Positions 7,364 to 16,729 of a stretch of 64,000 bases of DNA are shown one piece after another (positions within the stretch are counted from its first letter, which is position 1; each line of letters starts with the position of its first letter). Both the position numbers and the translations under genes were made by a program. The notes beneath the pieces are model-generated. The model had not been told where the DNA came from. It saw nothing but the letters and a program-made list of their open reading frames with translations, and did no database searches. The DNA is taken from the NCBI RefSeq assembly GCF_003703395.1, contig NZ_RDQN01000006.1, positions 124,001 to 188,000 of the forward strand, written 5' to 3'. This DNA comes from Pseudoxanthomonas spadix (GTDB taxonomy: Bacteria > Pseudomonadota > Gammaproteobacteria > Xanthomonadales > Xanthomonadaceae).

Positions 7364-8568
7364 GCGGCCACCTGCCGGCACAGCGCCGGGACATCGCCGG
7401 CAAAGCCCATCGCCCCGCCGACCAGCATCGACTGCACCGCCGGCAGGTTGCCGGCGGCCAGCAGGCCGACACTGCGCAACGGCCGCAGCAGCGGCGCGGG
7501 GTTGCTGGTCAGGCGCGCCAGGCCGTCGGAGAAGCGCAGCGCGCGCTGGCGATCGGGCGCGCGCCGTTGCAGGTACTCGGCCAGCAGCGCATCGCTGCCC
7601 GGGTCTTCGGCCGCGGCGATCAGCTCGGCCAGGGTCAGTGCATCGCGCAGACCCAGGTTGAAGCCCTGCGCGCCCAGCGGATGGAGGGTCTGCGCGGCAT
7701 TGCCCAGCAGCAGCGCGCGCGGGGCGATCACCCGTTCGGCCAGGACCTTGACGATCGGATAGGTGCTGCGCGAACCGCTGGCCAGGAACCTGCCGGCACG
7801 CCAGCCGAAGGCGGCCTGCGCATGGGCCAGCCAGGCCGCGTCATCCAGCGCGGCGATGGCATCGGCCTGGGCCTCGGGCACGCCGTGGACCAGGCCGTGG
7901 TGGCGATCGCCGCGCGGCAGCAGCGCGGTCGGGCCAGCCTCGCCCAAACGCTCCCAGGCCGTCCCGTCGGGCGCGCGCGAGGTGCGCACGCGGGCGACCA
8001 ACAGGCGCTGGCCGTAGTCGTGGCGTTGCGCCCCGATTCCCAGCGCCGCGCGCACCGCGCTGTGGCTGCCATCGGCGCCGACCAGCAGCGGCGTGACCAG
8101 TTCGGTTGCACCGGCGCCGGCGTCGATGCGTACCTGGCGCAGGCCGTCTCGGTCATGGGCCAGGCCCAGGAAGCTCGCCGGCCGGTAGCGGGTCAGGTGC
8201 CGGCAATCGGCCAGCGCTGCTTCCAGCGCCACGCCGAAATCGCGCGCCACCACCACCTGGCCGAATTCGCTGCGCCCGTAGTCGCTGGCCTGCAGCAGCA
8301 CCCGGCCGAAATCGCCGGCGCGGCTGACGTGGATCCGGCGGATCGGCCCGGTCGGGGCCTGCAGCCGCTGCAGCACGCCCAGCGCGGTCAGGGCGTTGAC
8401 CGTGGCCGCGGCCAAACTCAGGTTGCGCTGGTCGAACACCGCCGGCACCTGGCCCGGGGGGGTGGCTTCGACCAAGGCGACATCGCGCCCCAGCCGGTCC
8501 AGCGCGATCGCCAGGCTGGCCCCGACCAGGCCGCCGCCGACGATCACCACATCATGTCGTGCACTCAT
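7360..8568 (-). CDS. ubiH: 2-octaprenyl-6-methoxyphenol hydroxylase UbiH
   Basis: A 402-residue FAD monooxygenase of ubiquinone biosynthesis. It has VVIVGGGLVGASLAIAL at the N-terminus, LVGADGSHSAVR mid-protein, and LLGNAAQTLHPLGAQGFNLG near the C-terminus; the NAAQTLHP form of the last motif is characteristic of UbiH (other members have DAAH). It is first in a two-gene operon with ubiI (4-base overlap). ATGs at 8568 and 8577 are both possible; 8568 fits the family N-terminus. Confidence 0.9.
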   Translation of the reverse strand: MSARHDVVIVGGGLVGASLAIALDRLGRDVALVEATPPGQVPAVFDQRNLSLAAATVNALTALGVLQRLQAPTGPIRRIHVSRAGDFGRVLLQASDYGRSEFGQVVVARDFGVALEAALADCRHLTRYRPASFLGLAHDRDGLRQVRIDAGAGATELVTPLLVGADGSHSAVRAALGIGAQRHDYGQRLLVARVRTSRAPDGTAWERLGEAGPTALLPRGDRHHGLVHGVPEAQADAIAALDDAAWLAHAQAAFGWRAGRFLASGSRSTYPIVKVLAERVIAPRALLLGNAAQTLHPLGAQGFNLGLRDALTLAELIAAAEDPGSDALLAEYLQRRAPDRQRALRFSDGLARLTSNPAPLLRPLRSVGLLAAGNLPAVQSMLVGGAMGFAGDVPALCRQVAA

Positions 8569-8721
8569 GGCCGCCATGATACGGCCAGGGCCATGGGCAA
8601 CCTGCACGGACGGGCACACAGGCAAGCCATGTTTGAACGGCGCGTCGGGGAACCAAAGGAAATCGCCCCGGCTCCCACTCCCGCGATAGAATCGCCTCTC
8701 GCTTCTCCCGAAAAGCCCCAC

Positions 8722-9342
8722 ATGACCCGTCATCTCCCGACCCGCAGCGGCCAGCGCGCCGCGATCCTGGTGCTCCTGGCCGCCCTGATGGTGGCCACGC
8801 GCTCGCATCTGCCGGCGTTGCTGACGCACCTGGGCCCGATCCCGGATGCGTCCTGGGCGGTGTTCTTCATGGCAGGCTTCTACCTGCGCAGCTGGTCGCG
8901 CTGGGCGTTCCCGCTGTTCATGGCGCTGGCCATCGGCGTGGACTACGTGGTGATCACCGGCCAAGGCGTGGATTTCTGGGCGCATTACTGCGTTTCGGCG
9001 GCCTACTGGTGCCTGGTCCCTGCGTATCTGGCCCTGTGGGCAGGCGGCAGTCTCACCGCACGCCTGTCCCAGCAGCTCTCCGACCACCGCACACTGGTCG
9101 TTGCCGGCCTGGCGCTGGTCGCCTCTGTCGCCCTGTGCCACCTGGTCAGCCAGGGGAGCTTCTACTGGATCAGCGACAGCGTCAGCCAGCCGACCCTGGC
9201 CGGCTGGGCGAAGAACTACGGCGACTGGTTCCTGCCGTTCCTGCGCAGCACCGCCATCTACGTGGGCCTGGGCGTGATCGTCCATGTCGGCCTTGCGCAG
9301 GTCGCGCGCCTGGCCCGTGCGCAGGAGCGGACCGCCGGCTGA
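8722..9342 (+). CDS. integral membrane protein linked to cobalamin adenosyltransferase
   Basis: A 206-residue protein with about five to six hydrophobic helices (around residues 12-30, 43-58, 60-77, 89-108, 124-142, 178-195). Trp/Tyr-rich loops (DFWAHYCVSAAYW) lie at the membrane border. Twenty bases separate it from the PduO-type adenosyltransferase gene, on the same strand. By context it may be a substrate-capture or vitamin-uptake permease, but I recognise no defining motif and see no B12 riboswitch upstream. The ATG at 8722 has no strong Shine-Dalgarno. Confidence 0.7.
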   Translation: MTRHLPTRSGQRAAILVLLAALMVATRSHLPALLTHLGPIPDASWAVFFMAGFYLRSWSRWAFPLFMALAIGVDYVVITGQGVDFWAHYCVSAAYWCLVPAYLALWAGGSLTARLSQQLSDHRTLVVAGLALVASVALCHLVSQGSFYWISDSVSQPTLAGWAKNYGDWFLPFLRSTAIYVGLGVIVHVGLAQVARLARAQERTAG

Positions 9343-9361
9343 GGCTGGCTTCGGGATACGC

Positions 9362-9925
9362 ATGGGCAACCGCCTCTCCAGGATCTATACCCGCACCGGC
9401 GATGACGGCAGCACCGGGCTGGGCGACGGCAGCCGCACCGGCAAGGATTCGGCCCGGGTCGCCGCCTACGGCACGGTGGACGAAGCCAACTCGGCGATCG
9501 GCCTGATCCTGGCCGCACCGAAGGTCGATGAGGCCATCGGCGCGCTGCTGACCACCCTCCAGCACCAGCTGTTCGACCTGGGCGGCGAGCTGAGCATCCC
9601 CGGCCACGCGGCCATCACCGCGGCAGATGTGGCCGCGCTGGAACAGCACCTGGACCGCTACAACGACACCCTGCCGCCGCTGCGCGACTTCATCCTGCCA
9701 GCCGGCGGCGAAGCCGCCGCGCGCTGCCACCTGGCCCGCACCATCGTGCGCCGGGCCGAGCGCGAGACCGTGGCCCTGGCAAGGCTGGAACCGGTCCGCG
9801 CCGAAGCCATCCACTTCCTCAACCGCCTGTCCGACCTGCTGTTCGTGCTGGCCCGGGTCCTGGCCCGCGCCGACGGCGCCGGCGAGGTGCTGTGGAACCA
9901 CCAGCGCCGCCACGCCACGCCATGA
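9362..9925 (+). CDS. PduO-type cob(I)alamin adenosyltransferase
   Basis: A 187-residue enzyme that transfers the adenosyl group of ATP to cob(I)alamin to make coenzyme B12. Family signatures: the N-terminal ATP loop IYTRTGDDGSTGLGDGSR, GTVDEANSAIG, LFDLGGELS, then FILPAGG, CHLARTIVRRAERE and FLNRLSDLLFVLAR. The last two are the diagnostic helices of the PduO/MMAB fold, with the catalytic Arg in RRAERE. It follows the membrane protein gene and overlaps the next gene by four bases (ATGA). Confidence 0.95.
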   Translation: MGNRLSRIYTRTGDDGSTGLGDGSRTGKDSARVAAYGTVDEANSAIGLILAAPKVDEAIGALLTTLQHQLFDLGGELSIPGHAAITAADVAALEQHLDRYNDTLPPLRDFILPAGGEAAARCHLARTIVRRAERETVALARLEPVRAEAIHFLNRLSDLLFVLARVLARADGAGEVLWNHQRRHATP

Positions 9926-10830
9926 TCATCTACACCCACCTGGCCTGCCTGGCCCACGATCCCGGCCCGGAGCACCCCGAGCGCCCGGCGCGGCTGAAAG
10001 TCGTGCTGGAAGCACTGCACCGCGACCACGCCGACCTGGACTGGCGCGAAGCGCCGGTCGCCAAGCTGGGCGACCTGCTGCTGGTCCACAGCCAAGAGCA
10101 CGTGGAGACCGTCCTGGACCAGGATTTCAGCGGCTACCGGATCCTGGACCCGGACACGGTGATCTGTCCGGAGTCGCGCGCCGCGGCCCTGCGCGCGGCC
10201 GGGGCGGTGGTGGCGGCGGTCGATGCGGTGATCAACGGCAGCGACCCGGCCGCCTTCTGCGCGGTGCGACCGCCGGGCCACCACGCCACCGGCGATGCCG
10301 CGATGGGATTCTGCCTGCTCAACAACATCGCCATCGGCGCGGCCCATGCACTGGAGCGGCACGGACTGGAGCGGGTGGCGGTGGTGGATTTCGACGTCCA
10401 CCACGGCAATGGCACCCAGGCCATCTTCTGCCACGACCGGCGCGTGGCCTACTTCAGCAGCCATGAATCCGGGCTCTACCCCTACAGCGGCGCGCCGTCC
10501 GAGCGCTGCGCCGGCAACGTGATGAATGCCCTGCTGCCGCCGGGCAGCGGCAGCTTCAACTTCCGCAACCTGTGGGAAGACCAGATGCTGCCGGCGATCG
10601 AGGCCTTCCGCCCGCAGCTGGTGATGATCTCGGCCGGCTTCGACGCGCACCTGCGCGATCCGTTGGCCGACCTGATGCTGGAGACCGAGGACTTCGCCTG
10701 GCTCACCGGGCGCCTGCGCCAGATCGCCCAGGCCCACGCCAGCGGGCGCATCGTCTCGGCCCTGGAGGGCGGCTACGACCTGGAGGCCCTGCGCGAATGC
10801 AGTGTCGCGCACGTGGCCCAGCTGCGCTGA
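9922..10830 (+). CDS. histone-deacetylase-family (acetoin utilisation-type) deacetylase
   Basis: A 302-residue arginase/deacetylase-fold protein. Visible signatures of the zinc deacetylase site: HPERPARL near the N-terminus, RPPGHHA (charge-relay His pair) at about 120-126, MGFCLLNNIA, VDFDVHHGNGTQ (Asp/His metal ligands) and ISAGFDAHLRDPLA (Asp ligand), then LEGGYDL near the end. In bacteria these act on acetyl-lysine, acetylpolyamines or other acetylated small molecules; the substrate here is unknown. It is coupled to the adenosyltransferase gene by an ATGA overlap. Confidence 0.92.
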   Translation: MIIYTHLACLAHDPGPEHPERPARLKVVLEALHRDHADLDWREAPVAKLGDLLLVHSQEHVETVLDQDFSGYRILDPDTVICPESRAAALRAAGAVVAAVDAVINGSDPAAFCAVRPPGHHATGDAAMGFCLLNNIAIGAAHALERHGLERVAVVDFDVHHGNGTQAIFCHDRRVAYFSSHESGLYPYSGAPSERCAGNVMNALLPPGSGSFNFRNLWEDQMLPAIEAFRPQLVMISAGFDAHLRDPLADLMLETEDFAWLTGRLRQIAQAHASGRIVSALEGGYDLEALRECSVAHVAQLR

Positions 10831-10956
10831 TGCCCAGCGCGCGGATCGGTCCGACAGGCGCATGAACCCGAGCCGGCCGTTGCCGCGGCGTTTTCATTGC
10901 CCCCCGCACGCCGATACGGCAATCTAACGGCCGTTTTTATCCGGACTCCCCCACGC

Positions 10957-13368
10957 GTGCGTCGAGCCCTCCGCCTGCTGCCCATTCCGTTCAGTATTGC
11001 CCTGGCCCTGCCGGCCTGGGCCGCGGACGAAAAACCCGTCAGCTACGCGCTGTGCCCGGTGGAGGACCCGATTCCGGCCTTCGACGGCGCACCTGCCGCG
11101 GTCGCGCCCCAGGATCAGGCCGCCCGGCGCCAGCAGATCCAGCTGCTGCCCACCGAGATTTTCGGCGACAGACAGGAAGGCACCAGCAGCACCACCACCT
11201 ACCAGGGTGACGTGGTGCTGACCCGGGGCGACCAGTTCCTCAGGGCCGACAACCTGCGCCTGGACCAGGAACAGGGCACCTACACCGCCGACGGCAACGT
11301 GCGCTATCAGGACGCGGGCATCCGCGTGATCGCCAAGCGCGCCAGCGGCAACCAGGACCAGGACACGCACAACATCGAGCAGGTCCAGTACCAGCTGATG
11401 GCCCGGCGCGGCAACGGCATCGCCGACAGCATCCACATGGCCGGCCCCGAAGGCCAGCTGCTGGGCTCGACCTACACCACCTGCGACCCGCATGACCCGG
11501 CCTGGCACCGCTGGTACCTGCGCGCCAGGGAAATCGACATCAACACCGACGAGGGTTTTGCCACCGCCCACCACGCCACCGTGCGCATCGGCAAGGTGCC
11601 GGTGCTGTACGCGCCCTGGTTCAGGTTCCCGATCGACGACCGCCGCCAGACCGGCCTGCTGTACCCCAGCGTGGGCCTTTCGGGCAAGAACGGCTTCGAC
11701 TACGAGCAGCCGATCTACCTGAACCTGGCGCCCAACTATGACGCCACACTCTATCCGCGCTACATGAGTAGCCGCGGCATCCTGCTTGGCGGCGAGTTCC
11801 GCTACCTGTACCACGGCGGCGAAGGCAAGCTCGAAGGCGCCTGGATGTCCAGCGACGACCTGGTCCGCGAGCGCGCCGACGATTACGCCAATGCCCTGCC
11901 GGGCAGTGGCGACGAAGACATCTACGGCGACCCGCTGCAGGACAAGAATCGCGGTTTCTTCCGCTTTCGCGGCCACCACGACCTGGACAGCATCTGGCAG
12001 GCGCGCGCGGATTATTCCTGGATCAGCGACTCGCGCTACCTGGAGGACAACGGCGGCATTTCCAGTGGCGATGGCGTGCGCTATTCGGTCCTGACCAACA
12101 CTGCGGGCCTGTACGGCCGGTCCCGCTACTGGAGCGCCCGCGCCGAGGCCCAGACCTATCAGCTGTCCGACTACACCATCAGCGAGGAGACCCTGCCCTA
12201 CGATGCCCTGCCGCGGCTGTCCTTCAGGTACGACCGCCCGATCCTGGATTGGCTCAACGTGGGCATGAACACCGAGCTGACCCGCTTCGAACACAGCGAC
12301 AAGGACGGTGGCAGCCGGCTCGACATCAAGCCCTACGTGTCCATCCCGCTGCGCGGCCCGTCATGGTTCGTCGAGCCGGGCCTGGCCTATCGCTATACCG
12401 CCTACGAACTGGACAAGGACCTGGCCGACCAGCTGGGCGGCGAGCGCAGCCCGACCCGCTCCACCCCGATCGCGACCCTGGACGCGGGCCTGTACTTCGA
12501 CCGCGACACCAGCTGGGGCGGAACCCCATTCCTGCAGACCCTCGAGCCGCGCCTGTACTACCTCAACGTGCCGTATCGCGAGCAGAGCAACCTGCCGTTG
12601 TTCGACACCCGCATGATGACCTTCAGCTACGGCCAGCTGTTCCGCGACAACCGCTTCTCCAGTGCCGACCGCCAGACCGACGCCAACCAGCTGACCCTGG
12701 CCCTGACCAGCCGCAGCATCCGCCAGACCGATGGTCTGGAGAAGTTCAACGTCAGCCTGGGCCAGATCCTGTACTTCGAGGATTCCAACGTGGTCCTGGA
12801 CAGCAGCCAGGAGCCGATCAGGAATGGCAAGTCGGCCTGGGTGGCCGATTCCAATTACATGCCCAGTGATCGCTGGACCCTGGGTGCGTCCTACCAGTAC
12901 GACGCCAACAACAGCCGCGCCGACCTGATCAGCTTCCGCTCGCGCTACCTGATCGGCAGCGACGGGGTGGTCAACCTGTCCTACCGCTACCGCCGCGACG
13001 TGCTCAAGCAGGCCGATTTCTCCTTCCTGTACCCGATCAACCCGGTCTGGAGCCTGGTTGGCCGCTACTACTATTCCTTCCAGGACAACAAGACCCTGGA
13101 AGCCATTGCCGGCGTGCAGTGGGACAGTTGCTGCCTGGCCGTGCGCCTGGTCGGCCGCCATTACGTGCGCAACCGAGAGGGCGACCAGGACAACCAGCTC
13201 CAGGTCGAATTCGTGCTCAAGGGGCTGTCGTCGATAGGCAAGGACACCGACAAAAACCTGCGCCGTAGTATCCTCGGCTATTACCGAGACGACCTCTACC
13301 TGGTACCGCCCAGCGTCACCGCGCCGAACGTGGATGACAGCGACGAGACCAGCTCCGCTCCGTTCTGA
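10957..13368 (+). CDS. lptD: LPS-assembly protein LptD
   Basis: Outer-membrane beta-barrel that, with LptE, inserts lipopolysaccharide into the outer leaflet. The product is 803 residues: a signal peptide (MRRALRLLPIPFSIALALPAWA) cut before ADEKP, an N-terminal jelly-roll OstA domain (YQGDVVLTRGDQFLRADNLR and repeats), and a large C-terminal barrel with many alternating strands (YRYRRDVL.., LSYRYR). Cys near residue 33 and the paired Cys in WDSCCLAVR are the conserved disulfide positions. The GTG at 10957 gives a clean signal peptide; the open frame extends to a TTG at 10897. Eight bases separate it from surA. Confidence 0.96.
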   Translation: MRRALRLLPIPFSIALALPAWAADEKPVSYALCPVEDPIPAFDGAPAAVAPQDQAARRQQIQLLPTEIFGDRQEGTSSTTTYQGDVVLTRGDQFLRADNLRLDQEQGTYTADGNVRYQDAGIRVIAKRASGNQDQDTHNIEQVQYQLMARRGNGIADSIHMAGPEGQLLGSTYTTCDPHDPAWHRWYLRAREIDINTDEGFATAHHATVRIGKVPVLYAPWFRFPIDDRRQTGLLYPSVGLSGKNGFDYEQPIYLNLAPNYDATLYPRYMSSRGILLGGEFRYLYHGGEGKLEGAWMSSDDLVRERADDYANALPGSGDEDIYGDPLQDKNRGFFRFRGHHDLDSIWQARADYSWISDSRYLEDNGGISSGDGVRYSVLTNTAGLYGRSRYWSARAEAQTYQLSDYTISEETLPYDALPRLSFRYDRPILDWLNVGMNTELTRFEHSDKDGGSRLDIKPYVSIPLRGPSWFVEPGLAYRYTAYELDKDLADQLGGERSPTRSTPIATLDAGLYFDRDTSWGGTPFLQTLEPRLYYLNVPYREQSNLPLFDTRMMTFSYGQLFRDNRFSSADRQTDANQLTLALTSRSIRQTDGLEKFNVSLGQILYFEDSNVVLDSSQEPIRNGKSAWVADSNYMPSDRWTLGASYQYDANNSRADLISFRSRYLIGSDGVVNLSYRYRRDVLKQADFSFLYPINPVWSLVGRYYYSFQDNKTLEAIAGVQWDSCCLAVRLVGRHYVRNREGDQDNQLQVEFVLKGLSSIGKDTDKNLRRSILGYYRDDLYLVPPSVTAPNVDDSDETSSAPF

Positions 13369-13376
13369 AGACTCCC

Positions 13377-14810
13377 ATGACCATTCGATCGCTGTTCGCC
13401 GCCGGCCTGCTGGCCGCTTTCGCCATTGCCGCGCCCCTGCATGCGCAGGAATCCCAGCCCCTGGACGGCATCGCCGCGGTGGTCAACGAGGATGTGATCC
13501 TGCAGAGCGAGCTGGACCGCGCCGTGGCCAACGTCAACGCCCAGTACGCCAACAACCCCGGCCAGCTGCCGCCGCCGGACGTGCTCCGCCGTCAGGTGCT
13601 TGAGCGCCTGGTCCTGGTCAAGCTGCAGGTTGGCCGCGCCAACGAGAACGGCATCCGCGTCACTGACGAGGAAGTCAACGCCGCCGTGGCCAGCGTGGCC
13701 CAGCAGAACAACACCACCGTGGCCGGGCTGCAGCAACGCCTGGCTGCCGAAGGCCTGTCCTTTGACGAATTCCGTGCTTCGCTCAAGGATGAGATCACCG
13801 TCCAGCGCCTGCGCCAGAGCTATGGCCAAAGCCGCGTCCGGGTCAGCGAAGCCGAGGTCGATGCCGCCCTGAAAGCCCAGAGCGACGGCATGCAGTACCA
13901 CCTGGCGCACATCCTGGTCGGCCTGCCCGAGGGCGCCACCGCCGACCAGATCGCGACCGCGCAGAAGAAGGTCGAAGGCATCAAGGGCCTGCTGGAGCGC
14001 AACGAGATGGACTTCGCCGCTGCTGCAGTCCGCTACTCGGACAGCCCCAACGCGCTGGAAGGCGGCGACCTGGGCTGGCGCAGCGCCGATGAGATCCCGG
14101 TGGCCTTCTCCGATATCCTCAAGGGCATGCAGGCCGGCCAGGTTGTCGGCCCGATCCGCGGCCCGTCCGGCTTCCAGCTGCTCAAACTGGTGGAAACCCG
14201 CGACGCCTCGCAGGCCCCCAGCCAGATGGCCACCGAATACCACGCCCGCCACATCCTGGTACGGGTGACCGACGTGCAGGACGCCAACGCCGCCAAGGCC
14301 AAGATCGATACCCTGCGCGCGCGCCTCGCTGGCGGCGCCGACTTCGTCACCGTGGCCAAGGAAGCCTCCGAGGACGCCAACACCAAGAACGACGGCGGCG
14401 ACCTGGGCTGGTTCACCGCCGATCAGTTCGGCCCGGACTTCGGCCAGCGCCTGACCGCCCTGCAGGACGGCCAGGTCAGCGAGCCGTTCCGCACCGAGGC
14501 CGGCTGGCACATCGTCCAGCGCGTCGCTGCCCGCCAGACCGACGTGACCGAGCAGAACAGGCGCGCCCAGGTGCGTGACACCATCGGCCGTCGCAAGCTG
14601 GAAGAGGAATACAACCGCTACCTGCTGGAACTGCGCGGCGAGGCCTATGTCAGTTTCCGCACTGGCAATTCCACCATCGACAGCGCCACCCCCGATACCG
14701 TGATGAGCGCCCCGGGCGCTGCCGAGGAAGCGGCCAAGGCCGGCAACAAGCGCCGCGACGGCATTGGCGAGGGCCAGCCCGGCTCGGCCTCGTCCAGCCA
14801 GATGCCGTAG
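13377..14810 (+). CDS. surA: periplasmic chaperone / peptidyl-prolyl isomerase SurA
   Basis: Periplasmic chaperone that carries outer-membrane proteins, including LptD, to the Bam complex. The 477-residue product has a signal peptide (cut after PLHAQ), the SurA N-terminal domain (LDGIAAVVNEDVILQSELD..), and two parvulin PpiC domains: about residues 170-280 (HLAHILVGLPEG..., GGDLGWRSADEIP) and about 290-395 (HARHILVRVTD..., GGDLGWFTADQFG). A C-terminal tail follows with RRKLEEEYNRYLLELR. It lies in the conserved lptD-surA-pdxA order. The stop is TAG in a GTAGGGC context. Confidence 0.96.
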   Translation: MTIRSLFAAGLLAAFAIAAPLHAQESQPLDGIAAVVNEDVILQSELDRAVANVNAQYANNPGQLPPPDVLRRQVLERLVLVKLQVGRANENGIRVTDEEVNAAVASVAQQNNTTVAGLQQRLAAEGLSFDEFRASLKDEITVQRLRQSYGQSRVRVSEAEVDAALKAQSDGMQYHLAHILVGLPEGATADQIATAQKKVEGIKGLLERNEMDFAAAAVRYSDSPNALEGGDLGWRSADEIPVAFSDILKGMQAGQVVGPIRGPSGFQLLKLVETRDASQAPSQMATEYHARHILVRVTDVQDANAAKAKIDTLRARLAGGADFVTVAKEASEDANTKNDGGDLGWFTADQFGPDFGQRLTALQDGQVSEPFRTEAGWHIVQRVAARQTDVTEQNRRAQVRDTIGRRKLEEEYNRYLLELRGEAYVSFRTGNSTIDSATPDTVMSAPGAAEEAAKAGNKRRDGIGEGQPGSASSSQMP

Positions 14811-14822
14811 GGCCTGCGGTTG

Positions 14823-15797
14823 ATGGGCCCGTTGCTGGCACTGGTTCCGGGTGAGCCGGCCGGGATCGGGCCGGAGCTGTGCGTGCGCCTGGTGCAGACG
14901 CCGCGGCAGGATTGCCGCCTGGTCGCCTTTGCCGATCCAGTCGTGCTCCAGGCCGCCGCCCAGGCCCTTGGCCTGCCGCTGAACCTGCTCGATTCCGGCG
15001 CAAGCGCCGCGGCGCCGGGAGACCTGCCACTGGTCGCCGTGCCCAACGCCGTGCCCTCGCGCTTTGGCCTGCCCGATCCACGCAACGCAGCGGCCGTGAT
15101 CGGCGCCTTGACCCGGGCCGCCGATGGCTGCCTGGCCGGGCATTTTGCCGGCATGGTCACCGGACCGGTGCACAAGGCGGTCATCAACGAGGGCGGCATC
15201 GCCTACACCGGCACCACCGAACTGCTGGCCCGGCATGTCGGCTGCGAGGTGGTGATGATGCTGGCCAACCCGATCGTCCGGGTGGCCCTGGTCACCACCC
15301 ACCTGCCGCTGCGCGCGGTGCCCGATGCGATCACCGAACACGTCCTACGCCACGCGGTGAACACCACCATGGCCGCGCTGCGGCGCGATTTCGGCATCGC
15401 CAGCCCGCGCCTGTGCGTGCTGGGCCTGAACCCGCATGCCGGCGAGGACGGCCACCTGGGCCGCGAGGAACTGGACCTGATCATCCCGGTGCTGGATGCG
15501 CTGCGGGCCCAAGGCCACATCCTGATCGGCCCGCTGCCGGCCGATACGGCGTTCCTGCCCGGCAAACTGGCCGGCTTCGACGCAGTCCTGGCTATGTACC
15601 ACGACCAAGGCCTGCCGGTGCTCAAGTACAGCGGCTTCGAGCAGGCGGTGAACCTGACCCTGGGCCTGCCCTATCCGCGCGTGGCGGTCGACCACGGCAC
15701 CGCCCTGACCCTGGCCGGCAAGGGCCTTGCCGATCCGTCCAGCCTGCTGGCCGCGGTGCGAAGCTGCGCGGCCATGGCCGCGCGCCGGGGCGCCTGA
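14823..15797 (+). CDS. pdxA: 4-hydroxythreonine-4-phosphate dehydrogenase PdxA
   Basis: Zinc-dependent NAD(P) enzyme of the DXP-dependent pyridoxal phosphate pathway. The product is 324 residues. Family marks: VPGEPAGIGPEL at the N-terminus, the GPVHKAVINEGG loop, TELLA.H, TTHLPLRAVPDAI, LGLNPHAGEDG and MYHDQGLPVLKY (His metal ligands), ending with VDHGTALTLAGKG. The ATG at 14823 directly follows an in-frame TTG and lies 12 bases after the surA stop, so it is probably co-transcribed. Confidence 0.95.
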   Translation: MGPLLALVPGEPAGIGPELCVRLVQTPRQDCRLVAFADPVVLQAAAQALGLPLNLLDSGASAAAPGDLPLVAVPNAVPSRFGLPDPRNAAAVIGALTRAADGCLAGHFAGMVTGPVHKAVINEGGIAYTGTTELLARHVGCEVVMMLANPIVRVALVTTHLPLRAVPDAITEHVLRHAVNTTMAALRRDFGIASPRLCVLGLNPHAGEDGHLGREELDLIIPVLDALRAQGHILIGPLPADTAFLPGKLAGFDAVLAMYHDQGLPVLKYSGFEQAVNLTLGLPYPRVAVDHGTALTLAGKGLADPSSLLAAVRSCAAMAARRGA

Positions 15798-15893
15798 GCA
15801 GCGCGGCACTCAGGTCGCGCCGGCCGGCAAGCGCATCCTCAGGCCGGGGCCGTGGCTCCAGGACGCCCGCTCCGCAGCGGGTAAACTGTCACG

Positions 15894-16706
15894 ATGACTG
15901 CTTCCCCCGCTTTCCGCGCACCGGCCAAGAAATCGCTCGGCCAGCACTTCCTGCATGATCGCCGCACCATCGACGACATCGTCCTGGCCGTGGACCCAAG
16001 GCCCGGCGACATGCTGGTGGAAATCGGGCCGGGCCAGGGCGCGATCACCTTGCCGCTGCTGCGCAGGCACGGCGCGCTGACCGCGATCGAGTTCGACCGC
16101 GACCTGATCGCGCCGCTGACCGAAGCCGCGCGCGGCATCGGCGCGCTGACCATCCTCCACCGCGACGTGCTGGCGGTGGATTTCACCGAGCTGGCCGCCG
16201 GCCGGCAACTGCGCCTGGTCGGCAACCTGCCCTACAACCTGTCCTCGCCGATCCTGTTCCACGCGCTGGGCCACGCCGCGGCGATCACCGACATGCACTT
16301 CATGCTGCAGAAGGAAGTGGTCGATCGCATGGCCGCCGGCCCCGGCAGCAAGGTCTACGGCCGGCTGAGCGTGATGCTGCAGGCCTATTGCGAGGTGACG
16401 CCGCTGCTGGTGGTGCCGCCGGGTGCGTTCCGGCCGCCGCCCAAGGTCGACTCGGCCGTGGTGCGGATGGTTCCCAAGGACCCCGCGCGCATCGGCGTGC
16501 GCGATCCGGGGCGGCTGCAGGCGGTCGTGCGCGCGGCCTTCGGCCAGCGCCGCAAGACCCTGCGCAATGCGCTGTCTGGCGTCTGCACCACTGAGATGAT
16601 CGAAGCGGCCGGCATTGGCCCCGATGCACGCGCCGAACAGGTCCAGGTGGCCGATTTCATCACGCTGGCGAACCTTCCCTGGGGCGATCCGGTCCAACGG
16701 CCTTGA
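15894..16706 (+). CDS. rsmA: 16S rRNA dimethyladenosine transferase RsmA (KsgA)
   Basis: Dimethylates the two adjacent adenosines in helix 45 of 16S rRNA, a late ribosome-assembly step. The product is 270 residues. Signatures: KKSLGQHFLHD, the SAM-binding VEIGPGQGAIT, the acidic AIEFDRDL, and catalytic NLPYNLSSPI, with the C-terminal basic helical domain carrying RAAFGQRRKTLRNAL. It follows pdxA after a 96-base gap and precedes apaG, the usual order in the lineage. Confidence 0.96.
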   Translation: MTASPAFRAPAKKSLGQHFLHDRRTIDDIVLAVDPRPGDMLVEIGPGQGAITLPLLRRHGALTAIEFDRDLIAPLTEAARGIGALTILHRDVLAVDFTELAAGRQLRLVGNLPYNLSSPILFHALGHAAAITDMHFMLQKEVVDRMAAGPGSKVYGRLSVMLQAYCEVTPLLVVPPGAFRPPPKVDSAVVRMVPKDPARIGVRDPGRLQAVVRAAFGQRRKTLRNALSGVCTTEMIEAAGIGPDARAEQVQVADFITLANLPWGDPVQRP

Positions 16707-16729
16707 ACGTTTGAAATACACTGGCAACC

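Noticed and set aside
8580-8721. B12 riboswitch upstream of the membrane protein and adenosyltransferase genes
   Set aside because: The gap is only about 140 bases and lacks a recognisable B12 box or the long conserved structure.
9922-10830. Eukaryote-like histone deacetylase acquired by transfer
   Set aside because: Bacterial acetoin-utilisation or acetylpolyamine deacetylases share these motifs and are common in proteobacteria; composition matches neighbours.
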